DNA of 54,289 nucleotides from Bacteroidales bacterium (GTDB lineage Bacteria; Bacteroidota; Bacteroidia; Bacteroidales; UBA932): NCBI GenBank assembly GCA_017454265.1, contig JAFTDJ010000001.1, positions 1 to 54,289 of the forward strand, read 5' to 3'. Shown piece by piece: positions 8,638 to 17,956 of this stretch (position 1 is its first letter; each line of letters starts with the position of its first letter). The notes under the pieces were generated by a model. It saw only the letters and a program-made list of their open reading frames with translations, ran no database searches and was not told where the DNA came from. The position numbers and the translations under genes were made by a program.

Positions 8638-9539
8638 TATTTTGCAACTTTTAAAATCTGTTTTGCCGCAGCAGTATTCAGGGCATGCCCGGGCTTGTAA
8701 GCTTCTACCTTGAAGCATGGCATACCCCCGCAGAGGCGAAGGTCCCCTATCAGGTCCAGAAGTTTATGACGGCAGCACTCGTCGGGGAAGCGGAGTCCGC
8801 CGCCTGCCAGATACCCCTTGGATGGGATCTCCGGTATTTTTTTATTCAAAACACGGGCGGCCAGGCGCATAAACAGGCGCGGTACCGGCTTCTCTACCAC
8901 CACGATTGCGTTGTCCAGGTCTCCGCCTTTGATAAGGCCGACACAGAGCTGCGGAAGGATTTCGTGCAGAAAGCAGAAAGTACGGCAAGGGGCCACAGCA
9001 TTCGCATAGCCGTCTGCGTGCATAAACCGGCATTTCTGCACGCCCATAACGGAAGAGTTGAAATCTATGGTTATGTCCACGGTAAACTCCCTGGACGGAG
9101 ATATCTTGATCCAGGCTCCGGATTTATCGTTCCTCAGGATTATTTCTTCGTCAACCGTAACGCACTTTCGCGGCACGCCCTGGTCCAGCAGGCCGTCAGG
9201 TTCGATGGCATTCACGTACGGTTCCGCACTTCCGTCAAGAATAGGCACCTCGGATCCGTCAAGTTCGGCAATGGCATTGTCGACGCCCAGACCGGTGAGC
9301 GCCGAGAGCAGATGTTCCACCGTACGTACCTTTACTCTTCCGGAGCCAAGATGTGTACTGCGGGACGTGGAACCGACCATAGACGCCAAAGCCGGTATCG
9401 AAGCGCCGTCCAAATCTGTACGGACGAAAACGATGCCGGTATCTGCAGGGGCTGGACAAAGGCGTAGATGCACTGTCTTGCCGGTATGCAAGCCAGGACC
9501 CTGGAATGAATATGCGTTTTTCAGCGTCTGTTGATTCAT
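8637..9539 (-). CDS. lpxC: UDP-3-O-acyl-N-acetylglucosamine deacetylase LpxC, without FabZ fusion
   Basis: Zinc amidase for the committed step of lipid A synthesis. It has 300 residues, similar to the E. coli enzyme. The first zinc His is in EHLLSALTG (His76); the second pair is in CCRHKLLDLIGDL; the catalytic-site YKPGHALN is near the C-terminus. In many Bacteroidota LpxC is fused to FabZ (about 460 aa); here the frame ends right after the deacetylase and lpxA starts on the stop codon, so FabZ must be encoded elsewhere. Confidence 0.95.
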   Translation of the reverse strand: MNQQTLKNAYSFQGPGLHTGKTVHLRLCPAPADTGIVFVRTDLDGASIPALASMVGSTSRSTHLGSGRVKVRTVEHLLSALTGLGVDNAIAELDGSEVPILDGSAEPYVNAIEPDGLLDQGVPRKCVTVDEEIILRNDKSGAWIKISPSREFTVDITIDFNSSVMGVQKCRFMHADGYANAVAPCRTFCFLHEILPQLCVGLIKGGDLDNAIVVVEKPVPRLFMRLAARVLNKKIPEIPSKGYLAGGGLRFPDECCRHKLLDLIGDLRLCGGMPCFKVEAYKPGHALNTAAAKQILKVAK

Positions 9540-9547
9540 TGGGACTG

Positions 9548-9568
9548 CAAAGATACGGAATAATTCCG
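9548..9568 (-). promoter_or_regulatory. Promoter -7 box of lpxC-lpxA with adjacent palindrome
   Basis: Minus-strand TATCTTTG (9548-9555) matches the TAnnTTTG box about 10 bases before the lpxC ATG. Directly upstream lies a perfect 13-base palindrome CGGAAT-A-ATTCCG (9556-9568), in the promoter spacer, a possible operator. The -33 box would fall in the end of the ALDH gene and is not obvious. Confidence 0.55.
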
Positions 9569-9578
9569 ATATCCCGTC

Positions 9579-10943
9579 CTACATCAGCAACATCTTCTTT
9601 ACCAGCTTGAACATTCCGTAAGGCATATAACGGAATTTCAGGTCTATCCAGGTGGGAGTGCTGAGGACGGACCGCTCGTGGCTGAAGGCCAGGAAACTGC
9701 GCTCGCTGTGGTAGCTGCCCATTCCGGAATTGCCCACGCCGCCAAAAGGTATCTTGCTGTTTGCGATGTGCATAATCACATCGTTGATGCAGGCGCCTCC
9801 GGAGGTGGTACGGGAAAGAATGTCCCATGCATCCGCCTGCTTGCCAAAATAATAGAACGCCAGCGGCTTTTCACGCGACGTAACGAATTGCACCACTTCT
9901 TCGCGCTCACGGAAAGTGAGTATCGGGAAAATGGGGCCGAATATTTCTTCCTGCATCACCGGAGACTCAGGGCTCACTTTGTCCAGAAGAGTGGGCTCAA
10001 ACCAGCGGGTCTGAGGATCCGTATGACCTCCTGCTATAATTTCTCCGTCTTTCAAGTAGCCGGAAAGGCGATTGAAAGCCTTGTCGGAAACAATATGCAC
10101 AAAGTGTTTTGCCTGCCGGGTACCTTGAGGATAGAAAGCGGCAAGCTCCTTCTTGAACTGGGCTACAAAAGCATCCTTAATATCTTCGTGCAGGAACAGG
10201 TAATCAGGGGCGATACAAGTCTGGCCGCTGTTGAGGCACTTGCCCCATACGATTCTGCGTGCGGCAATTTCCAGGTTGGCATCTTTATCTACGATGCAGG
10301 GGCTCTTTCCTCCGAGTTCCAGCACGAGCGGTGTAAGGTATTTGGACTGAGCTTCCATCACGACCCGCCCCAGAGCCGGACTTCCGGTAAAGAACACGAG
10401 GTCGTAGCGCTGGGCAAACAATGAGGCATTTACGTCCCTGTTACCCTGGACCACAGCTATATACTCTTCCTGGAATGCATCTTTAATCATTTCTTCCAGC
10501 ACTCCCGATACGTTGGGAACATAGGGAGAAGGCTTCAGGATTGCGGTACAACCTGCTGCTATCGCGCCGACAAGGGGGTTGAGAAGCAGCTGTACGGGAT
10601 AGTTCCAAGGAGAAACAATAAGGGTACAGCCCAGAGGCTCCCGTATCACGTAACTGGACGAGGGCATTCCCGTAAGCGGCGTAGGATACTTGCGCCTGCG
10701 GGCCCATTTGTCGAGATGCTTCAGGGCATCGGATATTTCCCCGTAAACAAGACCGATCTCGGTCATGAAAGCTTCTTCGTAAGATTTGTGAAGGTCTGTC
10801 CAGAGTGCTTCACACAAAGGTTTTTCCCACTTTTCGAGTGCTCCGCGCAATTTATGGAGGGCATTTTTGCGATAAGCAAGCTGACGGGTCTGTCCGCAGG
10901 CAAAGAAATTGCGCTGGGCGGCAACCAAGTTATCTATTGTCAT
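9579..10943 (-). CDS. Aldehyde dehydrogenase family protein (class 3-like)
   Basis: NAD(P)-dependent aldehyde dehydrogenase of 454 residues, the length of the short class-3/AlkH-like subgroup. The catalytic Cys is Cys243 in GQTCIAPDY and the general-base region is VLELGGKSP. A hydrophobic C-terminal tail (FKLVKKMLLM) recalls membrane-associated fatty aldehyde dehydrogenases, but this is suggestive only. The ATG overlaps the SDR stop (ATGA), so both form one unit. The pair could oxidise an alcohol to an acid through an aldehyde; the substrate is unknown. Confidence 0.93.
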   Translation of the reverse strand: MTIDNLVAAQRNFFACGQTRQLAYRKNALHKLRGALEKWEKPLCEALWTDLHKSYEEAFMTEIGLVYGEISDALKHLDKWARRRKYPTPLTGMPSSSYVIREPLGCTLIVSPWNYPVQLLLNPLVGAIAAGCTAILKPSPYVPNVSGVLEEMIKDAFQEEYIAVVQGNRDVNASLFAQRYDLVFFTGSPALGRVVMEAQSKYLTPLVLELGGKSPCIVDKDANLEIAARRIVWGKCLNSGQTCIAPDYLFLHEDIKDAFVAQFKKELAAFYPQGTRQAKHFVHIVSDKAFNRLSGYLKDGEIIAGGHTDPQTRWFEPTLLDKVSPESPVMQEEIFGPIFPILTFREREEVVQFVTSREKPLAFYYFGKQADAWDILSRTTSGGACINDVIMHIANSKIPFGGVGNSGMGSYHSERSFLAFSHERSVLSTPTWIDLKFRYMPYGMFKLVKKMLLM

Positions 10944-11761
10944 TTGTTTTGAGTTTGAGGCTTACGGCCGGTAAAACTGTCCATTACTGTATATAGTCCG
11001 CATATGTCCCCGAAAATGGGGTCGAAGAGGCACACGGGAAGCAGGCCCTGCATAAGTCGGATGAAGTGCTCGGAGAACGGTATTCCCTTGTAGAGTTTAT
11101 TGTGTTCAACGGCACGGAGGCTCTTGCGGGCCACAACTTCCGGATCCTGGATTTTGAAGAAGGACTTGATGCCGTCGAACATTCCGGTATTGATGAAATA
11201 CGGAGCAATGGTGGTCACCCTGACAGGACTCTTTTCGCGATGAAGTTCTATTCTCATAGACTCGGACCAGCCTATGGCCGCCCATTTGCTGGCGGTATAC
11301 AGGGCCATTTTGGGAAGAGCCAGCATACCGGCGGAGGAAGTTATGTTGCAAATATGGCCGTAGCCGCGACGTTTCATGTCCTGTATTACCCTGAGCGTCA
11401 CGAACATAGCTCCTTTTGTATTGATATCAAAAGTCTTGTCGATGTCGGCGTCGGTCTGCTCCGAGAACACTTTGTTGTTTGTGATTATTCCCGCACAATT
11501 GATGAGAATATCCACATCGCCGCAGGCCTCCTTGGTAGCTGTATAAGCAACATCAATCGAAGCGGGAGACGAAATGTCGGCCTTGAACCCGCTAACCTTG
11601 CCAAGAGCTTCAAATTGTTTCACGGTGGAAGCTATTGCAGTCTCGTTTATATCCCAGATGACAAGCTGCCTGGCTCCCTTCTCCAGGGCCATACGGCCCA
11701 TAATCTTTCCTATTCCGGAGCATCCTCCGGTAATCAAGACGGTATTTCCTTTTATCTTCAT
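10940..11761 (-). CDS. Short-chain dehydrogenase/reductase
   Basis: Rossmann-fold oxidoreductase of 273 residues. The cofactor motif is TGGCSGIG (11-18), the NCAG motif is at 88-91, and the catalytic Ser (142/143), Tyr155 and Lys159 lie in ITSSAG and YTASK. The Asp36-type residue in VIWDIN favours NAD over NADP. The overall pattern, including the extended C-terminus with aromatic residues, resembles SDR16C/17-beta-HSD11-like enzymes acting on lipids or retinoids, so a long-chain alcohol is a reasonable guess. It sits between lpxD and lpxC-lpxA with its own promoter. Confidence 0.9.
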   Translation of the reverse strand: MKIKGNTVLITGGCSGIGKIMGRMALEKGARQLVIWDINETAIASTVKQFEALGKVSGFKADISSPASIDVAYTATKEACGDVDILINCAGIITNNKVFSEQTDADIDKTFDINTKGAMFVTLRVIQDMKRRGYGHICNITSSAGMLALPKMALYTASKWAAIGWSESMRIELHREKSPVRVTTIAPYFINTGMFDGIKSFFKIQDPEVVARKSLRAVEHNKLYKGIPFSEHFIRLMQGLLPVCLFDPIFGDICGLYTVMDSFTGRKPQTQNK

Positions 11762-11783
11762 TTTGACGCATTTTTTGCGGCGC

Positions 11784-11791
11784 CAAAATTA
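11784..11791 (-). promoter_or_regulatory. Promoter -7 box for the SDR-ALDH pair
   Basis: Minus-strand TAATTTTG, a full match to TAnnTTTG, 23 bases before the SDR start. The 108-bp gap to lpxD also holds a weak GGCG/CGCC hairpin (about 11831-11845) that could terminate lpxD transcripts. Confidence 0.5.
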
Positions 11792-11869
11792 CCTATACAT
11801 GCGCAGATTACAATAGTATTTCACCACAAAAGGCGGGAATTTCGCCACATTTTTCGCTCCTGCCGCGGC

Positions 11870-12859
11870 CTAATCCTCTTCTGCAGAGCGCTTAAACTTG
11901 GCGTATGCCTTAAGATATGTTTTATGCTGGATTGCAGGGTTTCCATAATAAGTCTCCCCGGGCTTGCGTATATTTCCTATCACCGCCGACTTAGCCCCTA
12001 CGGTGGTGTCGGGCGCTATAGTGATATGGCCTGTCACTCCCACCTGACCGGCAAGAAGGCAATGTTCACCGATTTTGGTTGAACCGGCGATACCGCACTG
12101 GGCCGCCATTGCAGTATTCTTACCCACCACGACGTTATGGGCAATCTGGCAGAGATTGTCTATGCGAACTCCGTCTTCAATAATGGTGGAGCCCATGGGT
12201 GCCTTGTCCACAGTTGTGTTGGATCCGATTTCCACGTCGTTACCGATAATGACATTCCCGACGTGCTCAATCTTCTGCCAGCTGCCGTCACTCTGCGGAG
12301 CATTTCCGAAACCATCGTCACCGATGATACAACCTGCGTGCAGGATAACCCTGTCTCCGATTATCATACCCGGAAATATCCGCACTCCCGGATATATTAT
12401 GCACTGCTTGCCTATGGTGGAACCTTCTCCAATGGTCACGTTGTCGTGAATCTTCGTAAAATCCCCAACCTTGCAGTTCCTTCCTATCGTCACATAGTCC
12501 CCCACCCACACGCTACGTCCCAGCTTCGCGCTCCAGGCAATGCGACAGCGCCCGCGGTGACGGCGGATGTCTTTATCGCGTCCGGACGCCAGGGCCAGAA
12601 GCTTGGCAAGGGCTGCATAGGCATCGGGCACGCGTACAAGCGTGGCCTGTACGGGCTGCTTTGGCTCAAAATCACGATTAACCAGCAAGACAGAAGCCTT
12701 GCTGGTATAAACGTACTCTTCATATTTGGGATTCGCAAAGAAACTCAGCTGCCCCGGTTTGCCATGCTCTATCTTTGCAAAAGAAGTGACTTTAACGTCC
12801 GGATTACCCTCTACAGTACCGCCCAGGGCGGCAGCGAGGTCTTTAGCCGTCATCTCCAT
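11870..12859 (-). CDS. lpxD: UDP-3-O-acylglucosamine N-acyltransferase LpxD
   Basis: Second acyltransferase of lipid A synthesis. The 329-residue protein has an N-terminal uridine-binding domain (1 to about 100; KPGQLSFFANPKYEEYVYTS) and then a hexapeptide-repeat beta-helix with QIAHNVVVGKNTAMAAQCGIAG, containing the expected catalytic His, and a C-terminal helix. lpxD commonly lies next to lpxC in this phylum; here a lipid-type SDR-ALDH pair separates them. Its start is one base from the upstream porin stop. Confidence 0.95.
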   Translation of the reverse strand: MEMTAKDLAAALGGTVEGNPDVKVTSFAKIEHGKPGQLSFFANPKYEEYVYTSKASVLLVNRDFEPKQPVQATLVRVPDAYAALAKLLALASGRDKDIRRHRGRCRIAWSAKLGRSVWVGDYVTIGRNCKVGDFTKIHDNVTIGEGSTIGKQCIIYPGVRIFPGMIIGDRVILHAGCIIGDDGFGNAPQSDGSWQKIEHVGNVIIGNDVEIGSNTTVDKAPMGSTIIEDGVRIDNLCQIAHNVVVGKNTAMAAQCGIAGSTKIGEHCLLAGQVGVTGHITIAPDTTVGAKSAVIGNIRKPGETYYGNPAIQHKTYLKAYAKFKRSAEED

Positions 12860-12860
12860 A

Positions 12861-14552
12861 TCAGAATCTCCAACCGATGGTAAGCATCACATCCACAATC
12901 TTTCGGTCCAGCCGCTCCAGAGGCATTCCCGTATCAACCGGAGCGCCGCCTTCATCCAGAGCCTGGTACCAACCGTAATAATAGGGCGAATAGAGGGCCG
13001 TTGGGTACTTGGTCAGCCTTACCGCGGCATCTGCAAAGAAGGACCCGTTGGAGGAATAGCCGAGGCCGAACGAGAAAGCATGGGTGTTGTTCTTGAAATA
13101 ACGGAACTGGGAGAGCTGCATTCCGCTGCCCTGCCATGTCTCAGCGGTAACTATATTTCCGAAGTTGTCTGCAGCATACTTCTCGGGGTCGGTAACAAGA
13201 CTGTACCCCGCACGTACGGAGAGCTGGGCAAGCGGTTTCACCTCAATGCCGGCCCGAACGGAATGGGACACTCCGCAGAAGAGCCTGTTGGCCTCGTTGG
13301 TATAAGCCCAGTCGTCGCTGCCGAAGAAACTGTTGTTGAAGTCACTGTACTTCATTATGCTGTAATCGGTAAGTTCATAGTCCAAACTGACAAGGCCAAA
13401 GCCGCCGAATGTATAGGCGGCGCCGGCATTGACCACATAAGGAGTGCGGAGCCTGTAGGAATATTCACCCCGATCGGAAGTGGCGCTGCCGTTATATCTA
13501 CCGTCCTCGTAACTGGTCTGGGCAGAGTACTGCCAGGTCTCGTTGACTGTAAGCCTGGTAGGGGTCTGTATGGCGGCGCCCAGCCTCAAGCTTTTGGTAG
13601 GAAGCCAGATAAAACCGAACTTACCATAGACTCCGGTGGCATCCGTATTGAGTTTATACGAGTTGTAGGACGACTTGTAGTAAGTGGTTGGCTCGCCCTC
13701 CGTGCCGAGGTGCCTGCCGTCATTGTCTTCGAAATTAACAGGGAACAACACAGGGTTCTGTGCAGATTCAGAAAAAATATCCTCCCTGCGATACCGGGTG
13801 CTGGGCAGACCGAGGTTGAATCCGAAGTAGAAGTTGTCCGACACGTTGAATCCAAGGTTGACAATATAGTCGGTCTTGGAGCCGTAAGTGTTGTATGCCG
13901 CAGACTGGTTCAGAAGGCCGGGCACGTAACAGTAACGGTCTTGTTTGTCTATCATCTGGTTACCTCCGGAATAAACATTGGAGCCCTGGGCGCCGTATTC
14001 TCCGAATTGGTTGGCACAGTAGGCCGTATAGAGGTCTCTGCCCATATCTTTGGGGGAAACGCCTCCTGCCGCCGCCGCAAGGTTGCCCAGAAAAGAGGTC
14101 ATGCCGTTGGAACCGTAGCCCGTACCGTAATTGAGGAACGTATTTGTGTTGTTGGCGACCAAGCCGACGGAGACCTGTTTTACGCCATAATCCCGCCCCG
14201 TGAAGAACACCAGGTTAAAACCCCCGTTGGGCAGGTTGAACTTGGTGTGGGAAGTGGCGGATGCAGGACCGAAGTTCTCCGATCCGTCCGTCGACCAGCC
14301 GGTGTTGGTAGTCTGGAAGAGCAGGCCCGGCGTGATGGTGATCTGGCTGTATGCGTTTACTGCAGAACCGGCAGGGTTGATCCCTATGGTGCCGAGGTCG
14401 CCACCGAGTGCTGTCACTGCGTTTCCGAGTGCCGTGGAACGTGCTGTACCGTAATAATTGTTGCGGCTGAGCATCTCGGCATAATATGTATCCTGAGCCC
14501 AGGCACTTAGTGCGAGGCAGGAGAATGCGATGGAAATGAAGACTCGTTTCAT
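12861..14552 (-). CDS. FadL/OmpP1-like outer membrane protein
   Basis: The 563-residue protein has a signal peptide ending ...SAWAQ and an N-terminal hatch-like segment (ARSTALGNAVTALGGDLGTIGINPAG) characteristic of the FadL/OmpP1/TodX long-chain fatty acid transporter family. Alternating amphipathic strands run to a final aromatic residue (TIGWRF). It is probably an outer-membrane channel for hydrophobic compounds. Immediate linkage to lpxD and proximity to the SDR-ALDH pair fit a lipid theme. Its substrate cannot be read from the sequence. Confidence 0.85.
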   Translation of the reverse strand: MKRVFISIAFSCLALSAWAQDTYYAEMLSRNNYYGTARSTALGNAVTALGGDLGTIGINPAGSAVNAYSQITITPGLLFQTTNTGWSTDGSENFGPASATSHTKFNLPNGGFNLVFFTGRDYGVKQVSVGLVANNTNTFLNYGTGYGSNGMTSFLGNLAAAAGGVSPKDMGRDLYTAYCANQFGEYGAQGSNVYSGGNQMIDKQDRYCYVPGLLNQSAAYNTYGSKTDYIVNLGFNVSDNFYFGFNLGLPSTRYRREDIFSESAQNPVLFPVNFEDNDGRHLGTEGEPTTYYKSSYNSYKLNTDATGVYGKFGFIWLPTKSLRLGAAIQTPTRLTVNETWQYSAQTSYEDGRYNGSATSDRGEYSYRLRTPYVVNAGAAYTFGGFGLVSLDYELTDYSIMKYSDFNNSFFGSDDWAYTNEANRLFCGVSHSVRAGIEVKPLAQLSVRAGYSLVTDPEKYAADNFGNIVTAETWQGSGMQLSQFRYFKNNTHAFSFGLGYSSNGSFFADAAVRLTKYPTALYSPYYYGWYQALDEGGAPVDTGMPLERLDRKIVDVMLTIGWRF

Positions 14553-14577
14553 ATAGCAAAAGTGTTAAGTTGCAATG

Positions 14578-15360
14578 TTATCTGCGACCGCCGCCACCGC
14601 CGCCGCTGCCTCCGCTGTGGCTGCTGCCACCGGAGTAGCCTCCGCCGCCACCGCCGGAATAGCCTCCGCCGCTTGAATAGCTGCTGCCGGAAGAACGGTA
14701 GCTGCTGCCGGAGTCATAGCTGCGGGTAGAGGGAGTGCTTGAACGGACTGTAGTGCCGGAATTGCTCCCGGAGCGGCGATAGCTTGACTTTGAGACACCG
14801 GACGATGCAGTGGTCTTGGTGGTTGTACTGCCTGAACGGCGGAAATTGTTACCGCCGGCCGCATAGCTTCCGGGATTGGCACGGCCGGTATTGTTTGCCG
14901 GAGCAAAGCCGTAAGGCCTGGGAGGGAAATATCCGCCTCCGCCATAGTACCGGTAAGGTCCCCAGTACGAAGGTCCCCAGTAAGGATCGTACCAGGGATC
15001 CCAGGGGTCGTACCAGCCGGCATGGAATCCGAAAGACCATGAAGGCCCCCATCCAAAACGCCCGTACCCCCAGTAAGGGCTGTAATACCTGTCGTAGTAA
15101 TACGGGTACGAGTAATACGGGTAGGAGTAATATCTGGACGAATAGTCATCAATGACGACTATAGTATCACGGGTGGATTTGGAAGCAAGCTGCCGGGCGG
15201 CCATATCCTTGAAATCCTCTTCCGTATATAGTTCCACGACCGGTTCGGGGCGGTAATAAATCCCGTCCGGGAAGTTCTGTACGGAAGCGAACTGATATGT
15301 AAGTTCGCAAGATGCCAGCGCCAGCATTGCAGGCACTAAAAGTATCAGGCTACGTTTCAT
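14578..15360 (-). CDS. Tyr/Pro/Gly-rich lipoprotein of unknown function
   Basis: Not recognised as a named family. A lipoprotein signal (lipobox LASC, Cys at 18) starts the 260-residue product. A short ordinary region (20-75) contains YTEEDFKDMAARQLASK. Then come repeated Tyr-Ser-Tyr-Pro units and a Trp/Tyr/Gly/Pro-rich segment (about 75-145), and a C-terminal half almost wholly Ser/Gly/Thr/Arg ending GGGGGGRR. Such composition suggests an extended, possibly adhesive or matrix-like surface protein. The gene lies 25 bp upstream of the porin gene and diverges from proS. Confidence 0.8.
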   Translation of the reverse strand: MKRSLILLVPAMLALASCELTYQFASVQNFPDGIYYRPEPVVELYTEEDFKDMAARQLASKSTRDTIVVIDDYSSRYYSYPYYSYPYYYDRYYSPYWGYGRFGWGPSWSFGFHAGWYDPWDPWYDPYWGPSYWGPYRYYGGGGYFPPRPYGFAPANNTGRANPGSYAAGGNNFRRSGSTTTKTTASSGVSKSSYRRSGSNSGTTVRSSTPSTRSYDSGSSYRSSGSSYSSGGGYSGGGGGGYSGGSSHSGGSGGGGGGRR

Positions 15361-15387
15361 ATTTTACCTCCTTGTAAAAAATGTTTG

Positions 15388-15395
15388 TATATTTG
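15388..15395 (+). promoter_or_regulatory. Promoter -7 box for proS
   Basis: TATATTTG is a full TAnnTTTG match, about 65 bases upstream of the proS ATG. No convincing -33 box is seen at the exact distance. Confidence 0.5.
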
Positions 15396-15435
15396 TGTCG
15401 CAATATCCGTGCCGCACGAATACGGCAATACAATG

Positions 15436-15467
15436 CAAAGTTGATAAAAAAAATGAAATATGGCAAA
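15436..15467 (-). promoter_or_regulatory. Promoter for the Tyr/Gly-rich lipoprotein
   Basis: Minus strand: TTTG (15464-15467), a 20-base spacer, then CAACTTTG (15436-15443), one mismatch from TAnnTTTG. The -33 box lies inside the first codons of proS, so the two promoters are interleaved and may interfere. Confidence 0.45.
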
Positions 15468-16938
15468 AGAGGTAACCAAACGATCGGATAATTATTCCCA
15501 ATGGTACAATGACCTGGCCCTGAAAGCAGATCTGGCCGAACAGTCCGCAGTGCGCGGATGTATGGTGATAAAGCCCTATGGCTACGCCATTTGGGAAAAG
15601 ATGCAGTCTGTCCTGGACGGAATGTTCAAGAAAACCGGCGTGCAGAACGCCTACTTCCCCCTGTTCATCCCGAAGTCCTTTTTCAGCCGAGAAGCTGAAC
15701 ACGTTGCCGGTTTTGCCAAGGAATGCGCTGTAGTGACACATCACCGGCTGATGAACGCTCCCGATGGCAGCGGCATCGTAGTTGATCCCGACGCCAGGTT
15801 GGAAGAAGAGCTCATCGTGCGTCCTACCTCGGAAACAATCATCTGGAACACATACAAAAACTGGATCACCTCCTGGCGCGACCTGCCGTTGCTCTGCAAC
15901 CAATGGTGCAACGTGGTACGATGGGAGATGCGCACGCGTGTTTTCCTGCGCACTGCGGAATTCCTGTGGCAAGAAGGCCACACCGCCCATGCCACATCCG
16001 AAGAGGCACAGGCAAAGGTGTCGGAAATGGTCAACGTGTATGCCGACTTTGCCCGCAACGTCATGGCGCTGCCGGTCATCATCGGCCACAAAAGCCCCAA
16101 CGAGCGTTTTGCCGGCGCCCTCGACACCCAGACCATCGAGGCCATGATGCAGGACGGCAAGGCTCTTCAGGCCGGCACATCTCACTTCCTGGGACAGAAT
16201 TTCGCCAAGAGTTTCGACGTCACCTTCACCAATAAGGAAGGCCAGCAGGAGTATGTGTGGGCCACTTCCTGGGGCGTAAGCACCCGCCTTATGGGCGCCC
16301 TCATCATGGCACACGGCGACGACAACGGCCTTGTGCTGCCTCCTGCCCTCGCCCCCATCCAGGTAGTGATGGTTCCAATTTACCGCACCGACGAAGAATT
16401 CGCCGCCGTGAAAGCCGAGTTCGACAAGATTGCCGTCCGGCTTGAGGCTCTCGGTGTAAGCGTAAAAATCGACACCCGGGATACTCTGCGCCCCGGTTTC
16501 AAGTTCGCAGAGTGGGAACTGAAGGGTGTACCCGTACGCCTTGCCATGGGCGCCCGGGACCTTGCCGCAGGTACCGTAGAAGTCGCACGCCGCGACACGC
16601 TCACCAAAGAGACAATGGCCCTGGAAGGCATTGCAGAGCACATCAAGGACTTGCTCTCCGACATCCAGGCCAACATATACAACAAAGCCCTCGCTTTCCG
16701 CGACGCCAACGTCGAGAAATGTGACGACTGGGAAGAGTTCAAAGTCAGAATACAGCAGGGCAAGTTCCTCCTCTGCCACTGGGACGGAACGGCGGAAACC
16801 GAGCAGGCCATCAAGGACGCCACCAAGGCTACCATTCGCTGCATCCCCATCGACAGCTACGTTTGCGAAGAGGAAGGAAAGGATATCTTCTCCGGCAAAC
16901 CTTCCCACAGGAGAGTCGTTTTTGCAATCTCTTATTGA
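15460..16938 (+). CDS. proS: Prolyl-tRNA synthetase, archaeal/eukaryotic type
   Basis: Class II synthetase of 492 residues, charging tRNA-Pro. Class II motif 2 and surrounding proline-pocket residues are visible ([18 protein letters not shown], then WRTR-like [26 protein letters not shown]). The anticodon-binding domain (about 285-385) and the C-terminal zinc-like domain follow. There is no editing insertion, which defines the short ProS-type-3 form usual in Bacteroidota. The ATG at 15460 gives the standard MAKEVTKRS start. Confidence 0.97.
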   Translation: MAKEVTKRSDNYSQWYNDLALKADLAEQSAVRGCMVIKPYGYAIWEKMQSVLDGMFKKTGVQNAYFPLFIPKSFFSREAEHVAGFAKECAVVTHHRLMNAPDGSGIVVDPDARLEEELIVRPTSETIIWNTYKNWITSWRDLPLLCNQWCNVVRWEMRTRVFLRTAEFLWQEGHTAHATSEEAQAKVSEMVNVYADFARNVMALPVIIGHKSPNERFAGALDTQTIEAMMQDGKALQAGTSHFLGQNFAKSFDVTFTNKEGQQEYVWATSWGVSTRLMGALIMAHGDDNGLVLPPALAPIQVVMVPIYRTDEEFAAVKAEFDKIAVRLEALGVSVKIDTRDTLRPGFKFAEWELKGVPVRLAMGARDLAAGTVEVARRDTLTKETMALEGIAEHIKDLLSDIQANIYNKALAFRDANVEKCDDWEEFKVRIQQGKFLLCHWDGTAETEQAIKDATKATIRCIPIDSYVCEEEGKDIFSGKPSHRRVVFAISY

Positions 16939-16939
16939 C

Positions 16940-17956
16940 ATGAAACATAGAACAATATTGTCCGGGGCGCTCTTCCTTGCCCTGGGAGTTTCGGCCTTCG
17001 CTCAGGACGACGCGCAGAAAGCTGCAGCCGAAGCAGCTGCTGCCTTTGCAAACGCCCCGGCGGAAAAGGCGCCGGAGGTCAAGCCCAAATACTGGACCTG
17101 GAGTTCCATATTTGACCTTGGTCTCACCCAGACATACTTCACCAAATGGGCGGCCGGCGGCTTCAACAACGTGACTATGAGCGCCGCCATCGACGCCAAG
17201 GCCTCTTACACAAAAAACTTGCTGGCATGGAACAACCGCCTTCAGCTGCAATACGGATTCATATGGTCTGCGGACAAGTCCAAAGTGTTCCAGAAAAGCA
17301 ACGACCGCATATACCTGGAGAGCAAATTCTCCTACAAGACAGCCAAGGACAGTAAGTGGAACTGGACTGCAAGCTACGATTTCCGCTCGCAGTTCACCGA
17401 CACCTGGGGTAAATACGTGGAGAGCCCGGACGACCCTAACATATGGATAATGACCAATCTGAAATCCAGCTTCCTCTCCCCGGCCTACAACAACCTGGCG
17501 CTTGGTATCGAATGGAAGCCGGCGTCCTGGTTCGACGTGAACATAGCTCCGCTTACCGGAAGTCTTACCGTGTGTAACGTGGAATCACTTCGCAAGAGCT
17601 ACGGTATGCCCATTATCACTCCCTCCGATACGGATCCGGTATATAGCAACCTGCTGTTCCAGTTCGGCGCCTCCGTCAAGGCAAACGCCAAGTTCTCTAT
17701 AAACGACGCTTTCGTTTTCGAAACCCAGGTTGTTGTGTTCACGGACTACCTCAACAAGCCCTTCATCCAGAACCGCGTAAACTGGGACAACAAGATAACC
17801 TGGCAGATAGCCAAGTTCTTCAAGATCAGCCTGAGCACCTGGCTCATCTACGACCCTATCGTAGAGATCGACGGCGTATATAGCAAGGTTCAGGCCAAGG
17901 ACTTCCTGGCATTCAACTTTACCTATACGCTGAACGACAAGAACAAGAAGAAATGA
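16940..17956 (+). CDS. DUF3078 family protein (secreted, probable outer-membrane barrel)
   Basis: A signal peptide (MKHRTILSGALFLALGVSAFAQ) precedes an Ala/Glu-rich linker and then the DUF3078 pattern: WxxG..LGLTQTYFTKWAAGGFNNV and many amphipathic strands ending FNFTYTLNDK. Common in Bacteroidota, probably an outer-membrane barrel, function unknown. The start is the ATG at 16940, one base after the proS stop; upstream extension of the frame lies inside proS and is not real. The stop overlaps the tilS start (ATGA). Confidence 0.88.
   Translation: MKHRTILSGALFLALGVSAFAQDDAQKAAAEAAAAFANAPAEKAPEVKPKYWTWSSIFDLGLTQTYFTKWAAGGFNNVTMSAAIDAKASYTKNLLAWNNRLQLQYGFIWSADKSKVFQKSNDRIYLESKFSYKTAKDSKWNWTASYDFRSQFTDTWGKYVESPDDPNIWIMTNLKSSFLSPAYNNLALGIEWKPASWFDVNIAPLTGSLTVCNVESLRKSYGMPIITPSDTDPVYSNLLFQFGASVKANAKFSINDAFVFETQVVVFTDYLNKPFIQNRVNWDNKITWQIAKFFKISLSTWLIYDPIVEIDGVYSKVQAKDFLAFNFTYTLNDKNKKK

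Noticed and set aside
12726-14510. 594-codon plus-strand frame
   Set aside because: Antisense of the FadL-like porin gene, which has a signal peptide and family motifs.
15364-16941. 525-codon minus-strand frame
   Set aside because: Antisense of proS, which has all class II synthetase motifs.
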